Assembly: GCF_014197615.1 (NCBI RefSeq)
Contig: NZ_JACIFY010000009.1
Location: 1 to 64,000, forward strand
DNA: 64,000 nucleotides
Direction of reading: 5' to 3'
Source: Rhizobium esperanzae
Lineage (GTDB): Bacteria > Pseudomonadota > Alphaproteobacteria > Rhizobiales > Rhizobiaceae
A model generated the notes under the pieces. The model ran no database searches, was not told the origin of the DNA, and saw only the letters and a program-made list of their open reading frames with translations. Numbering within the stretch: position 1 is the stretch's first letter; every line of letters starts with the position of its first letter. Shown piece after piece: positions 9,668 through 18,090 of the stretch. A program made the translations under genes and the position numbers.

Positions 9668-9696
9668 GGGACATGAATCGCTAAGAAAGGGACATG
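9668..9696. promoter_or_regulatory. GGGACATG direct repeats in the mgdA/regulator divergent region
   Basis: GGGACATG occurs at 9668-9675 and again at 9689-9696, offset by 21 bp (two helical turns). The second copy overlaps the regulator's start codon. Direct half-sites with this spacing are typical of AraC-family binding. A related ATGTCCC(A/T)AT(A/T)G sequence lies upstream of mgsA (11454-11464). Binding by the adjacent GlxA-type protein is an inference. Confidence 0.4.
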
Positions 9697-10653
9697 TCCT
9701 CACTTGATAGCAGAAATGTCCAGACGATCGGCTTCATCCTGATTCCGGGATTTGCGCTGATGTCCTATGCCTCGGCGACGGAACCGCTGCGGGCGGCAAA
9801 TCTTCTGGCCGGCCGCGAGATCTATCGTGTCTCCACCTATTCACCGGACGGCGCGCCGGCCCTTTCCTCCTCCGGCGTCAGCGTGCCCGCCGAACCTCTT
9901 CCCATGCGGGGATCGGGCCTTGGCACCGCCTTCGTCTGCGCCGGCGGTCTGCCCCGGGACTGGCGATATCCCGGCGTGCTTGCCTGCCTGAGGCAGCTGT
10001 CGCGCGAAGGCATGCGGATCGGCGGCATATCGGGCGGCCCCTATCTGATGGCCGCCGCCGGTCTGCTTGCCGGCCGCGACTTCACCATCCACTGGGAATA
10101 TGCGGCAGCCCTTCTCGAAGCCTTCCCGGAGCTGACGCCGCGCCAGGCGCGTTTCATGATCGACGGCAACCGCATCACCTGCGGCGGCGGCATCTCCGCC
10201 CTCGATATGATGCATGTGCTGATCGCCGAGCGCATGGGACCGGATTTCGCCCGCCGGGTCAGCGACTGGTATCTTCACACCGAGATCAACGAACCCGCCG
10301 CTCCGCAGCGCGCCTCGCTCGCCGAGCGCTACGGCGTCCACCACCCCGGCCTGCTGAGCGTTCTCGAACGGATGGAGGAGACGATCGAGATGCCGCTCGA
10401 GCGCGCCGCCATGGCGCGCATTGCCGGCGTCACCACCCGCCATCTCGACCGGCTGTTTGCGACCCATCTCGGCACCAGCTTCCTCGATCAATACCGCAGG
10501 ATCAGGCTGCAACATGCCCACCGCCTGCTGAAACAGAGCCCGCTTTCCGTCTCGGAGATCGCTGTTGCCACCGGTTTTTCCAGTCTCAGCCATTTTTCCC
10601 GGATGTTCCGTGCTGTTTACGGCATCGCTCCCCGGGCGGCGCGGCGGGAATAG
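9694..10653 (+). CDS. GlxA-family (DJ-1/PfpI plus AraC) transcriptional regulator
   Basis: A 319-residue regulator. Residues about 10-180 form a DJ-1/PfpI-like sensor domain. The elbow reads GGISGGPYL, so the cysteine usual in catalytic PfpI proteins is absent, as expected of a ligand-sensing domain. Residues about 220-318 are an AraC HTH pair ending FSSLSHFSRMFRAVYGIAP. GlxA-type regulators often control catabolism of methylated amines such as betaine, carnitine or sarcosine. Its divergent position next to mgdA suggests it activates the mgd and/or mgs arms. It ends about 70 bp before the XRE-cupin gene. Confidence 0.85.
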   Translation: MSSLDSRNVQTIGFILIPGFALMSYASATEPLRAANLLAGREIYRVSTYSPDGAPALSSSGVSVPAEPLPMRGSGLGTAFVCAGGLPRDWRYPGVLACLRQLSREGMRIGGISGGPYLMAAAGLLAGRDFTIHWEYAAALLEAFPELTPRQARFMIDGNRITCGGGISALDMMHVLIAERMGPDFARRVSDWYLHTEINEPAAPQRASLAERYGVHHPGLLSVLERMEETIEMPLERAAMARIAGVTTRHLDRLFATHLGTSFLDQYRRIRLQHAHRLLKQSPLSVSEIAVATGFSSLSHFSRMFRAVYGIAPRAARRE

Positions 10654-10722
10654 GTTTTCTTCACGGTTGAGAAATTTTCACTATGGCGATAGGATTGCCT
10701 TGACGCAAAAGAGAAGGCAGCA

Positions 10723-11418
10723 GTGAAAAATCCGATGAAAGCCAAGGGCGAAGCGGCAGATCAACCGGAACAGGCAGAGGGCGGACGCACGCCCTTTTCC
10801 CAGGATCCGCACGCCGTTCGGGAACCGAAGGAAAACAACCTCGAAATGGCGATCGGCCATGAGGTGCGCGCCTACCGCAAGAAACTCGGCATCACCGTCA
10901 CCGATCTGGCGGCCGCGACCGGCATTTCGCTCGGCATGCTGTCGAAGATCGAGAACGGCAATATCTCACCGTCGCTGACGACACTGCAATCGCTGTCGCG
11001 GGCGCTCGGCGTGCCGCTCACCGCCTTTTTCCGCCGCTTCGAGGAGCCGCGCAATGCCGTCTTCGTCAAGGCAGGGCAGGGCGTCGAACTCGAACGGCGC
11101 GGCACCCGCGCCGGCCACCAATATAATCTGCTCGGCCATATCGACAACAATACCAGCGGGGTCATCGTCGAGCCCTATCTGATCACGCTGACGGCCGATT
11201 CCGACATCTTCCCGACCTTCCAGCACGAGGGCATGGAGTTCCTCTATATGCTGGAAGGCGAGGTGGTCTACCGCCACGGCGACCAGCTTTTCCAGATGCA
11301 GCCGGGCGACAGCCTGTTCTTCGACGCCGATGCGCCGCATGGGCCGGAACAGCTGGTAAAACTGCCGAGCAAATACCTGTCGATCATCAGTTATCCCCAG
11401 CAGAGCTCGCGGAGCTGA
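10723..11418 (+). CDS. XRE-family regulator with C-terminal cupin domain
   Basis: A 231-residue protein. An N-terminal Ser/Gln-rich tail (1-40) is followed by an XRE helix-turn-helix (about 45-105, containing SLGMLSKIENGNISPS) and a cupin sensor (about 150-225, HEGMEFLYMLEGEV...MQPGDSLFFDADAPHGPE). The GTG start at 10723 has AGAAGG upstream. Regulators of this architecture commonly control nitrogen-compound catabolism. Its position immediately before mgsA suggests control of mgs/gmaS/dmm. CTAT-N4-ATAG at 10681-10692 in its own leader could be an autoregulatory site. Confidence 0.85.
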   Translation: MKNPMKAKGEAADQPEQAEGGRTPFSQDPHAVREPKENNLEMAIGHEVRAYRKKLGITVTDLAAATGISLGMLSKIENGNISPSLTTLQSLSRALGVPLTAFFRRFEEPRNAVFVKAGQGVELERRGTRAGHQYNLLGHIDNNTSGVIVEPYLITLTADSDIFPTFQHEGMEFLYMLEGEVVYRHGDQLFQMQPGDSLFFDADAPHGPEQLVKLPSKYLSIISYPQQSSRS

Positions 11419-11507
11419 ATTGCCTTAGAGGAAAACTTTATTCTTCCCAGTTGATGTCCCAATAGAGACCTGCTACTCCTTTCTCAACATGAACGGAGGC
11501 ACGCGCC

Positions 11508-12413
11508 ATGTGCGGCATTGTAGGACTGTTCCTCAAGGACAAGAGCCTTGAACCCCAGCTCGGGAATCTGCTCTCGGATATGCTGATCACCATGACCGAT
11601 CGCGGGCCGGATTCGGCCGGCATCGCGATCTATGGCGGCACGTCCGAGGGCAGGGCAAAGATCACCATCCAGTCCGCCAATCCGGGCGCCGATTTCGAGG
11701 GCCTCGCCGGCGACCTCGAGAAGGCCGGCATCAAAGCCCATGTGTGGGTCAAGAGCACGCACGCGGTCATCGAGCTCGATGCTTCCAAGCTTGCAGACGT
11801 GCGCGAGACGCTCGAACGGATCCGCCCGGCAATCCGCCTGATGGGCTCGGGCGAAAGCGTCGAGATCTACAAGGAAATCGGCCTCCCCAAGGACGTCGTG
11901 GCACGCTTCGGCGTCCGCGCAATGAGCGGAACCCACGGAATCGGCCATACGCGCATGGCGACCGAATCCGCCGTCACCACGCTCGGCGCCCATCCATTCT
12001 CGACCGGCGCCGACCAGTGCCTGGTGCACAACGGCTCGCTCTCCAACCACAACAATCTGCGCCGCGAACTGGTGCGCGAAGGCATGACCTTCGAGACGCA
12101 GAACGATTCCGAAGTCGCCGCCGCCTATCTCACAGCCGAAATGGCCAAGGGCAAGGATCTCGGCCAGGCGCTGACCGGCGCGCTCGACGATCTCGACGGT
12201 TTCTTCACCTTCGTCGTCGGCACCAAATCCGGCTTCGGCGTGGTGCGCGACCCGATCGCCTGCAAGCCCGCCGTCATGGCCGAGACCGACCAGTACGTCG
12301 CCTTCGGTTCGGAATACCGCGCGCTGGTCAACCTTCCCGGCATCGAGAATGCCCGTGTCTGGGAGCCGGAGCCGGCAACCGTTTACTTCTGGGATCACGA
12401 CAAGGCCGCCTGA
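11508..12413 (+). CDS. mgsA: N-methylglutamate synthase subunit A (class II glutamine amidotransferase-like)
   Basis: A 301-residue Ntn-type amidotransferase. It starts MCGIVGLF, so Cys2 becomes the N-terminal nucleophile after Met removal; the family's HTRMAT region follows (GIGHTRMAT near 145-153). GGAGG precedes the ATG. In the NMG pathway, MgsABC makes N-methylglutamate from gamma-glutamylmethylamide (or methylamine and glutamate). MgsA would supply the amidotransferase half that a glutamate synthase devotes to glutamine. It is also annotated as GlxB in rhizobia. First gene of mgsABC. Confidence 0.88.
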   Translation: MCGIVGLFLKDKSLEPQLGNLLSDMLITMTDRGPDSAGIAIYGGTSEGRAKITIQSANPGADFEGLAGDLEKAGIKAHVWVKSTHAVIELDASKLADVRETLERIRPAIRLMGSGESVEIYKEIGLPKDVVARFGVRAMSGTHGIGHTRMATESAVTTLGAHPFSTGADQCLVHNGSLSNHNNLRRELVREGMTFETQNDSEVAAAYLTAEMAKGKDLGQALTGALDDLDGFFTFVVGTKSGFGVVRDPIACKPAVMAETDQYVAFGSEYRALVNLPGIENARVWEPEPATVYFWDHDKAA

Positions 12414-12439
12414 GGGGCGCCCGGAGCAATGAGGAATAA

Positions 12440-13126
12440 ATGCCCATATTCGATCTTTCCAACACCCCTCTTCGCGAACTGAACAGTGCGCTGTACGCCC
12501 TTTCCCAAGGGGCGAACGACACCGAATTCGAAGTCGTCAACCCGCGCGGCAGCCATGCGGTCGCCGTCGGCATCGACAGCCCCGTCACGGTCGCGGTCAG
12601 GGGATCGGTCGGCTATTACTGCGCCGGCATGAATGACGGCGGCACCATTACGGTTCACGGCTCGGCCGGTCCGGGCGTTGCCGAAAACATGATGTCCGGC
12701 ACCGTCGTCATCGAGGGCGACGCCAGCCAGTATGCCGGCGCCACCGGCCGCGGCGGCCTGCTCGTCATCAAGGGCAATGCGGCCTCGCGCTGCGGCATTT
12801 CGATGAAGGGCATCGACATCGTCGTTCACGGCAGCATCGGCCACATGTCGGCCTTCATGGGCCAGTCCGGCCATCTCGTCGTGCTCGGCGACGCCGGCGA
12901 TGCGCTGGGGGATTCACTCTACGAAGCCAAGCTCTTCGTCCGCGGCGAGGTCAAGAGCCTCGGCTCCGACTGCATCGAGAAAGAGATGCGGCCAGAGCAT
13001 CTGGAGAAACTCGCCGAGCTGCTCGAGCGCGCTGGGGTCACGGGCGTCCGCCCCGAAGAGTTCAAGCGCTACGGCTCGGCCCGCAAGCTCTACAATTTCA
13101 ACATCGACAACGCCGACGCGTATTGA
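12440..13126 (+). CDS. mgsB: N-methylglutamate synthase subunit B (GXGXG domain)
   Basis: A 228-residue protein matching the isolated GXGXG (GltB C-terminal) beta-helix domain, with repeated turns such as GSVGYYCAGMNDGG, GPGVAENMMSGTVVIEGDAS and GRGGLLVIKGNA. It corresponds to GlxC/MgsB. In glutamate synthase this domain is structural and links the ammonia and FMN domains; the same role is inferred here. It is 26 bp after mgsA and 14 bp before mgsC. Confidence 0.87.
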   Translation: MPIFDLSNTPLRELNSALYALSQGANDTEFEVVNPRGSHAVAVGIDSPVTVAVRGSVGYYCAGMNDGGTITVHGSAGPGVAENMMSGTVVIEGDASQYAGATGRGGLLVIKGNAASRCGISMKGIDIVVHGSIGHMSAFMGQSGHLVVLGDAGDALGDSLYEAKLFVRGEVKSLGSDCIEKEMRPEHLEKLAELLERAGVTGVRPEEFKRYGSARKLYNFNIDNADAY

Positions 13127-13140
13127 GGCGAGGGACATCC

Positions 13141-14469
13141 ATGAGCTATCACAACCCCTATACCCCGCCCCGCAAGTCCGCGACTTTCGACGACTATACG
13201 CTGGCCGAAATCCGCCGCGCGGCGGCCACCGGCATCTATGACATCCGTGGCGCCGGCACCAAGCGCAAGGTTCCGCATTTCGACGACCTGCTGTTCCTCG
13301 GCGCCTCGATCTCGCGTTATCCGCTCGAAGGCTATCGCGAGAAGTGCGACACGACAGTGGTGCTCGGCTCGCGTTTCGCCAAGAAGCCGATCACGCTGAA
13401 GACGCCGATCACCATTGCCGGCATGAGCTTCGGCGCGCTGTCCGGCAATGCCAAGGAAGCGCTCGGCCGCGGTGCGACGATCGCAGGCACTTCGACCACG
13501 ACAGGCGACGGCGGCATGACCGATGAGGAACGCGGCCATTCGCAGACGCTGGTCTACCAGTACCTGCCTTCCCGCTACGGCATGAATCCCAGGGATCTGC
13601 GCCGCGCCGACGCGATCGAAGTCGTGGTCGGCCAGGGCGCCAAGCCCGGCGGCGGCGGCATGCTGCTCGGCCAGAAGATCTCCGACCGCGTCGCCAATAT
13701 GCGCAATCTGCCGAAGGGGATCGACCAACGCTCGGCCTGCCGCCATCCGGACTGGACCGGCCCCGACGATCTGGAAATCAAGATCATGGAGCTGCGCGAG
13801 ATCACCGATTGGGAAAAGCCGATCTACGTCAAGGTCGGCGGCGCGCGCCCCTATTACGACACCGCCCTTGCCGTCAAGGCTGGCGCCGACGTCGTCGTGC
13901 TCGACGGCATGCAGGGCGGCACGGCGGCCACACAGGACGTCTTCATCGAGAATGTCGGCATGCCGACACTCGCCTGCATTCGCCCGGCCGTTCAGGCGCT
14001 GCAGGACCTCGGCATGCATCGGAAGGTGCAGCTCATCGTTTCCGGCGGCATCCGCTCCGGCGCCGACGTTGCCAAGGCGCTGGCGCTCGGCGCCGATGCG
14101 GTCGCGATCGGCACGGCCGCACTTGTGGCGATCGGCGACAACGATCCGCACTGGGAAGAGGAATATCAGAAGCTCGGCACCACGGCCGGCGCTTATGACG
14201 ATTGGCATGAAGGCAAGGATCCGGCCGGCATCACCACCCAGGACCCGGAACTGGCAAAACGCCTCGACCCGGTTGCGGCCGGCCGCCGCCTTGCCAACTA
14301 CCTCAAGGTGATGACGCTCGAGGCGCAGACGATCGCGCGCGCCTGCGGCAAGAACCATCTGCACAACCTCGAGCCGGAAGATCTCGTCGCACTGACGATC
14401 GAGGCATCGGCCATGGCGCAGGTGCCGCTCGCCGGCACCAACTGGATTCCCGGCAAGGGAGGCTTCTGA
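13141..14469 (+). CDS. mgsC: N-methylglutamate synthase subunit C (FMN glutamate synthase domain)
   Basis: A 442-residue FMN-dependent glutamate synthase-type protein. The start at 13141 (MSYHN) follows GAGG and avoids an upstream in-frame extension overlapping mgsB. Visible GltB features are GMSFGALSGNAKEAL near 96-110, the KPGGGGMLLGQKI loop near 176-188, and the (beta/alpha)8 phosphate-binding end VSGGIRSGADVAKALALGAD near 300-320. It would hold the catalytic FMN of MgsABC. There is no gltD-like reductase in the cluster, which is normal for mgsABC. Confidence 0.88.
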   Translation: MSYHNPYTPPRKSATFDDYTLAEIRRAAATGIYDIRGAGTKRKVPHFDDLLFLGASISRYPLEGYREKCDTTVVLGSRFAKKPITLKTPITIAGMSFGALSGNAKEALGRGATIAGTSTTTGDGGMTDEERGHSQTLVYQYLPSRYGMNPRDLRRADAIEVVVGQGAKPGGGGMLLGQKISDRVANMRNLPKGIDQRSACRHPDWTGPDDLEIKIMELREITDWEKPIYVKVGGARPYYDTALAVKAGADVVVLDGMQGGTAATQDVFIENVGMPTLACIRPAVQALQDLGMHRKVQLIVSGGIRSGADVAKALALGADAVAIGTAALVAIGDNDPHWEEEYQKLGTTAGAYDDWHEGKDPAGITTQDPELAKRLDPVAAGRRLANYLKVMTLEAQTIARACGKNHLHNLEPEDLVALTIEASAMAQVPLAGTNWIPGKGGF

Positions 14470-14476
14470 TTTCTAC

Positions 14477-14499
14477 CGGCCGGGCCAAAGTCCCGGCCG
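14477..14499 (+). terminator. GC-rich hairpin between mgsC and gmaS
   Basis: CGGCCGGG at 14477-14484 pairs perfectly with CCCGGCCG at 14492-14499 across a 7-nt loop. There is no T-run, so it may be a partial terminator, attenuator or mRNA-stabilising element separating mgsABC from gmaS. Confidence 0.5.
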
Positions 14500-14549
14500 T
14501 CTCATTTCCATGACCAAAGTGTCTCGAAGAAATCCAAAGGGGAACGAGA

Positions 14550-15857
14550 ATGACACTGGACCTTGCTGCTTTTGCCAGAGACAAAGGCATCAAATATTTC
14601 ATGATCAGCTACACGGACCTCTTCGGCGGCCAACGCGCCAAACTGGTCCCGGCTGAAGCCATTGCCGATATGCAGAAGGATGGCGCCGGTTTCGCGGGTT
14701 TTGCGACCTGGCTCGATCTGACGCCTGCCCATCCGGACCTGTTTGCGGTTCCCGATGCTTCCTCCGTCATCCAGCTCCCATGGAAGAAGGACGTCGCATG
14801 GGTCGCGGCCGACTGCGTCATGGACGACCGGCCTGTCGAACAGGCGCCGCGCGTGCTGCTGAAAAGACTGGTCGCCGAGGCTGCGAAAGAAGGGCTCCGG
14901 GTGAAAACCGGCGTGGAGCCGGAATTCTTCCTCATCTCCGCCGACGGCTCGGTGATTTCGGATCAGTTCGATACCGCCGAGAAGCCTTGCTACGATCAGC
15001 AGGCGGTGATGCGCCGCTATGACGTCATCGCCGAAATTTGCGATTACATGCTCGAACTCGGCTGGAAGCCCTATCAGAACGACCATGAGGATGCGAACGG
15101 CCAGTTCGAGATGAACTGGGAATATGACGACGCCCTTCAGACGGCGGACAAGCACTCCTTCTTCAAGTTCATGGTCAAGTCGGTCGCCGAAAAACACGGG
15201 CTTCGCGCCACCTTCATGCCGAAGCCCTTCAAGGGCCTGACCGGAAATGGGTGCCATGCCCACATTTCCGTTTGGGATATCGACGGCAAGGTCAACGCCT
15301 TCGCGGACAGGGAAATGCCCTTCGGGCTCTCCGCCCAGGGCAAAACCTTCCTCGGCGGCATCATGAAACATGCCTCGGCGCTCGCCGCCGTCACCAATCC
15401 GACGGTCAATTCCTACAAGCGCATCAACGCGCCGAGGACGATTTCGGGCGCAACTTGGGCACCGAATACCGTCACCTGGACCGGCAACAACCGGACGCAC
15501 ATGGTGCGTGTGCCGGGCCCCGGCCGCTTCGAACTGCGGCTGCCCGATGGCGCGGTCAATCCCTATCTCCTGCAGGCGATCATTATCGCCGCCGGCCTTT
15601 CGGGCATTCGATCGCAAGCCGATCCCGGCCGCCACTACGATATCGATATGTATCGTGACGGGCATACGGTGACCGACGCCCCGAAGCTGCCGCTCAATCT
15701 CCTCGATGCGCTGCGCGAATACGAGAAGGACGAAGAATTGCGCGCTTCGCTGGGTGCGGAGTTCTCCTCCGCCTACCTCAAACTGAAGCACAGCGAGTGG
15801 AACACCTATTGCTCGCATTTCACCGAGTGGGAGCGGAGCACCACGCTGGATATTTGA
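14550..15857 (+). CDS. gmaS: Gamma-glutamylmethylamide synthetase (glutamine synthetase type III-like)
   Basis: A 435-residue glutamine synthetase-fold protein, ligating methylamine to glutamate with ATP to give gamma-glutamylmethylamide. Visible GS features are KTGVEPEFFL (metal-binding Glu region, about 118-127), NGCHAHISVW (ATP/glutamate region, about 233-242) and the NRTHMVRVPG arginine segment (about 313-322). Rhizobial GlnT is the same family. The presence of mgsABC and mgd in the same cluster supports GmaS over a housekeeping glutamine synthetase. AAAGGGGAACGAGA lies just upstream of the ATG. Confidence 0.87.
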   Translation: MTLDLAAFARDKGIKYFMISYTDLFGGQRAKLVPAEAIADMQKDGAGFAGFATWLDLTPAHPDLFAVPDASSVIQLPWKKDVAWVAADCVMDDRPVEQAPRVLLKRLVAEAAKEGLRVKTGVEPEFFLISADGSVISDQFDTAEKPCYDQQAVMRRYDVIAEICDYMLELGWKPYQNDHEDANGQFEMNWEYDDALQTADKHSFFKFMVKSVAEKHGLRATFMPKPFKGLTGNGCHAHISVWDIDGKVNAFADREMPFGLSAQGKTFLGGIMKHASALAAVTNPTVNSYKRINAPRTISGATWAPNTVTWTGNNRTHMVRVPGPGRFELRLPDGAVNPYLLQAIIIAAGLSGIRSQADPGRHYDIDMYRDGHTVTDAPKLPLNLLDALREYEKDEELRASLGAEFSSAYLKLKHSEWNTYCSHFTEWERSTTLDI

Positions 15858-15930
15858 GTTCCCAGCCGCATCCGCAGCCATCTCCCCCGTGCCACGGGCA
15901 CGGGGTCTTCTCCTTCGTTCGGATCGCCCC

Positions 15931-16815
15931 ATGACCCAGTACATTCTTACGGTATCCTGCAAATCGACGCGCGGCATCGTTGCGGCGATTTCGAGCTATC
16001 TGGCCGAGAAGGGCTGCAACATCATCGACTCCAGCCAGTTCGACGATCTCGATACCGGCAAGTTCTTCATGCGCGTCTCGTTCATTTCCGAAGAGGGGCT
16101 TTCGGGCGCCGAGATCGGCGCTGATTTTTCCGCCGTCGCCGCGCCCTTTGCGATGGATTACGAATTCCACGACAGCGAGAAGCGCATGAAGGTGCTCTTG
16201 ATGGTGTCGCGCTTCGGCCACTGCCTCAACGACCTGCTCTACCGCTGGAAGATCGGCGCGCTGCCGATCGATATCGTCGGCGTCGTCTCCAACCATTTCG
16301 ACTACCAGAAGGTCGTCGTCAACCACGACATCCCCTTCCACCATATTCCGGTCACCAAGGCTAATAAGGTGCAGGCCGAAGCCCGTATCATGGAGGTGGC
16401 CGAGCAGACCGGCACCGAACTGATCGTGCTCGCCCGCTACATGCAGATCCTGTCGGACGAGATGTGCCAGAAGATGTCGGGCAAGATCATCAACATCCAC
16501 CATTCCTTCCTGCCGAGCTTCAAGGGCGCCAACCCCTACAAGCAGGCCTATGGCCGAGGCGTCAAGCTGATCGGGGCGACCGCCCATTACGTCACCGCCG
16601 ATCTCGACGAAGGCCCGATCATCGAGCAGGACACGGCGCGCATCACCCATGCGCAGTCGCCCGACGACTACGTCTCGATCGGCCGCGATGTCGAAAGCCA
16701 GGTGCTGGCGCGCGCCATCCACGCCCATATCCACCACCGCACCTTCATCAACGGCAACCGCACCGTCGTCTTCCCCGCAAGCCCCGGCAGCTACGCTTCC
16801 GAACGCATGGGGTAA
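15931..16815 (+). CDS. purU: Formyltetrahydrofolate deformylase
   Basis: A 294-residue protein with an N-terminal ACT domain (about 1-80) and a C-terminal formyltransferase-fold hydrolase. The catalytic Asn/His motif is in INIHHSFLPSF (about 187-197), and a Asp-containing segment follows at VTADLDEGPI. It hydrolyses 10-formyl-THF to formate and THF. The start at 15931 (MTQYILTV) gives the usual family N terminus. Lying between gmaS and dmmD, it would regenerate free THF for the THF-dependent demethylations by Mgd, Dmm and Tdm. Confidence 0.9.
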   Translation: MTQYILTVSCKSTRGIVAAISSYLAEKGCNIIDSSQFDDLDTGKFFMRVSFISEEGLSGAEIGADFSAVAAPFAMDYEFHDSEKRMKVLLMVSRFGHCLNDLLYRWKIGALPIDIVGVVSNHFDYQKVVVNHDIPFHHIPVTKANKVQAEARIMEVAEQTGTELIVLARYMQILSDEMCQKMSGKIINIHHSFLPSFKGANPYKQAYGRGVKLIGATAHYVTADLDEGPIIEQDTARITHAQSPDDYVSIGRDVESQVLARAIHAHIHHRTFINGNRTVVFPASPGSYASERMG

Positions 16816-16945
16816 GAGGGTCATCGGTGCCGGACAGACGCTATCGAAGTTTTGGGAAATGCACGTCGGATGGGCTTGCCACGACGCGAAAGGCTTATAT
16901 AGTCAAGAAATAAATATTCCATAGAGGAAATAAGAGGGAACGGTA

Positions 16946-18079
16946 ATGGCATTATCATGGCGTTTCTCCGTGTTGGCGGATCGGCATCGCGCTCTGGGAT
17001 CGAAGCTCGAGGACTGGAGCGGCATGGGGACCGCCTGGACCTACGACAAGGACATGTCGGAAGAACATGTCGCCGTCCGTACCAAGGCCGGCCTCATGGA
17101 TGTCTCCGGCCTGAAGAAGGTGCATCTGGTCGGTCCGCATGCCATCGCCGTGCTCGATTACATCACCACCCGCGATCTGACGAAGATCTATCCCGGCCGC
17201 TCGGTCTACGCGACCATGCTGAACGAGCGCGGCCATTTCACCGACGACTGCATCGTCTATCGCACCGGTCCGAATTCCTGGATGCTGGTGCATGGTTCCG
17301 GCTCCGGCCACGAGGAAGTCGTCAGGCAGGCGGCAGGCCGCAACTGCGCCGTGCTCTTCGACGACGACCTGCACGATCTGTCGCTGCAGGGCCCGCTCGC
17401 GGTCGATTATCTCGCCAAATACGTGCCCGGCATCCGCGATCTCAAATATTTCCACCATATGCAGACGACGCTGTTCGGTGCGCCGGTGATGATCTCGCGC
17501 ACCGGTTATACCGGCGAACGCGGTTACGAGCTCTTCGTGCGTGGCCAGGATGCCGTCATGGTCTGGGACCGGATCGTCGAGGAAGGCAAGGAGATGGGCA
17601 TCATCCCCTGCTGCTTCTCGGTGCTCGACATGCTGCGCGTCGAAAGCTACCTGCTGTTTTATCCCTACGACAATTCGCAGATGTATCCCTTCGCCGACCA
17701 GCCGCCCGGCGACAGCCTCTGGGAACTCGGCCTCGACTTCACCGTCAGCCCCGGCAAGACCGGTTTCCGCGGCGCCGAGGAACATGCCCGCCTCAAGGGC
17801 AAGGAACGCTTCAAGATCTTCGGCATGCTGATCGATGCCGACGGACCGGCCGATCTCGGCGACGAGGTCTTTGCCGACGGCAGGAAGGTCGGCGTCATCA
17901 CCTGCCCAAGCTATTCGTCGCTGACGAAGAAATCCATGGCGATCGCCCGCCTCGACGTTGACAAGGCGGTGCATGGGACGAAACTCGAGGTCCGCGGCAA
18001 GACCGTGAAGGCAGGCGGCACCGCCCATACGCTTCCCTTCGACGATCCGGAGAAGAAGAAGAGGACTGCCTTGGGTTAA
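16946..18079 (+). CDS. dmmD: Dimethylamine monooxygenase subunit D (GcvT-like THF-binding)
   Basis: A 377-residue aminomethyltransferase-fold protein (GcvT domain about 35-360; ISRTGYTGERGYELF near 187-201). It would bind tetrahydrofolate and capture the formaldehyde-level C1 unit from oxidative demethylation of dimethylamine. No gcvH or gcvP is nearby, and it leads a dmmD-dmmA-dmmB-dmmC gene order as described for dimethylamine monooxygenase. GAGGAAATAAGAGGG precedes the ATG. The next gene begins 11 bp after its stop. Confidence 0.82.
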   Translation: MALSWRFSVLADRHRALGSKLEDWSGMGTAWTYDKDMSEEHVAVRTKAGLMDVSGLKKVHLVGPHAIAVLDYITTRDLTKIYPGRSVYATMLNERGHFTDDCIVYRTGPNSWMLVHGSGSGHEEVVRQAAGRNCAVLFDDDLHDLSLQGPLAVDYLAKYVPGIRDLKYFHHMQTTLFGAPVMISRTGYTGERGYELFVRGQDAVMVWDRIVEEGKEMGIIPCCFSVLDMLRVESYLLFYPYDNSQMYPFADQPPGDSLWELGLDFTVSPGKTGFRGAEEHARLKGKERFKIFGMLIDADGPADLGDEVFADGRKVGVITCPSYSSLTKKSMAIARLDVDKAVHGTKLEVRGKTVKAGGTAHTLPFDDPEKKKRTALG

Positions 18080-18090
18080 GGAGCACGCGA

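Noticed and set aside
14550..15857. Housekeeping glutamine synthetase
   Set aside because: Embedded between mgsABC and purU/dmm; GlnT-type sequence and context support GmaS.
16946..18079. Glycine cleavage T protein
   Set aside because: No gcvH or gcvP nearby; it leads a dmmDABC gene order with reductase and DUF3445 partners.
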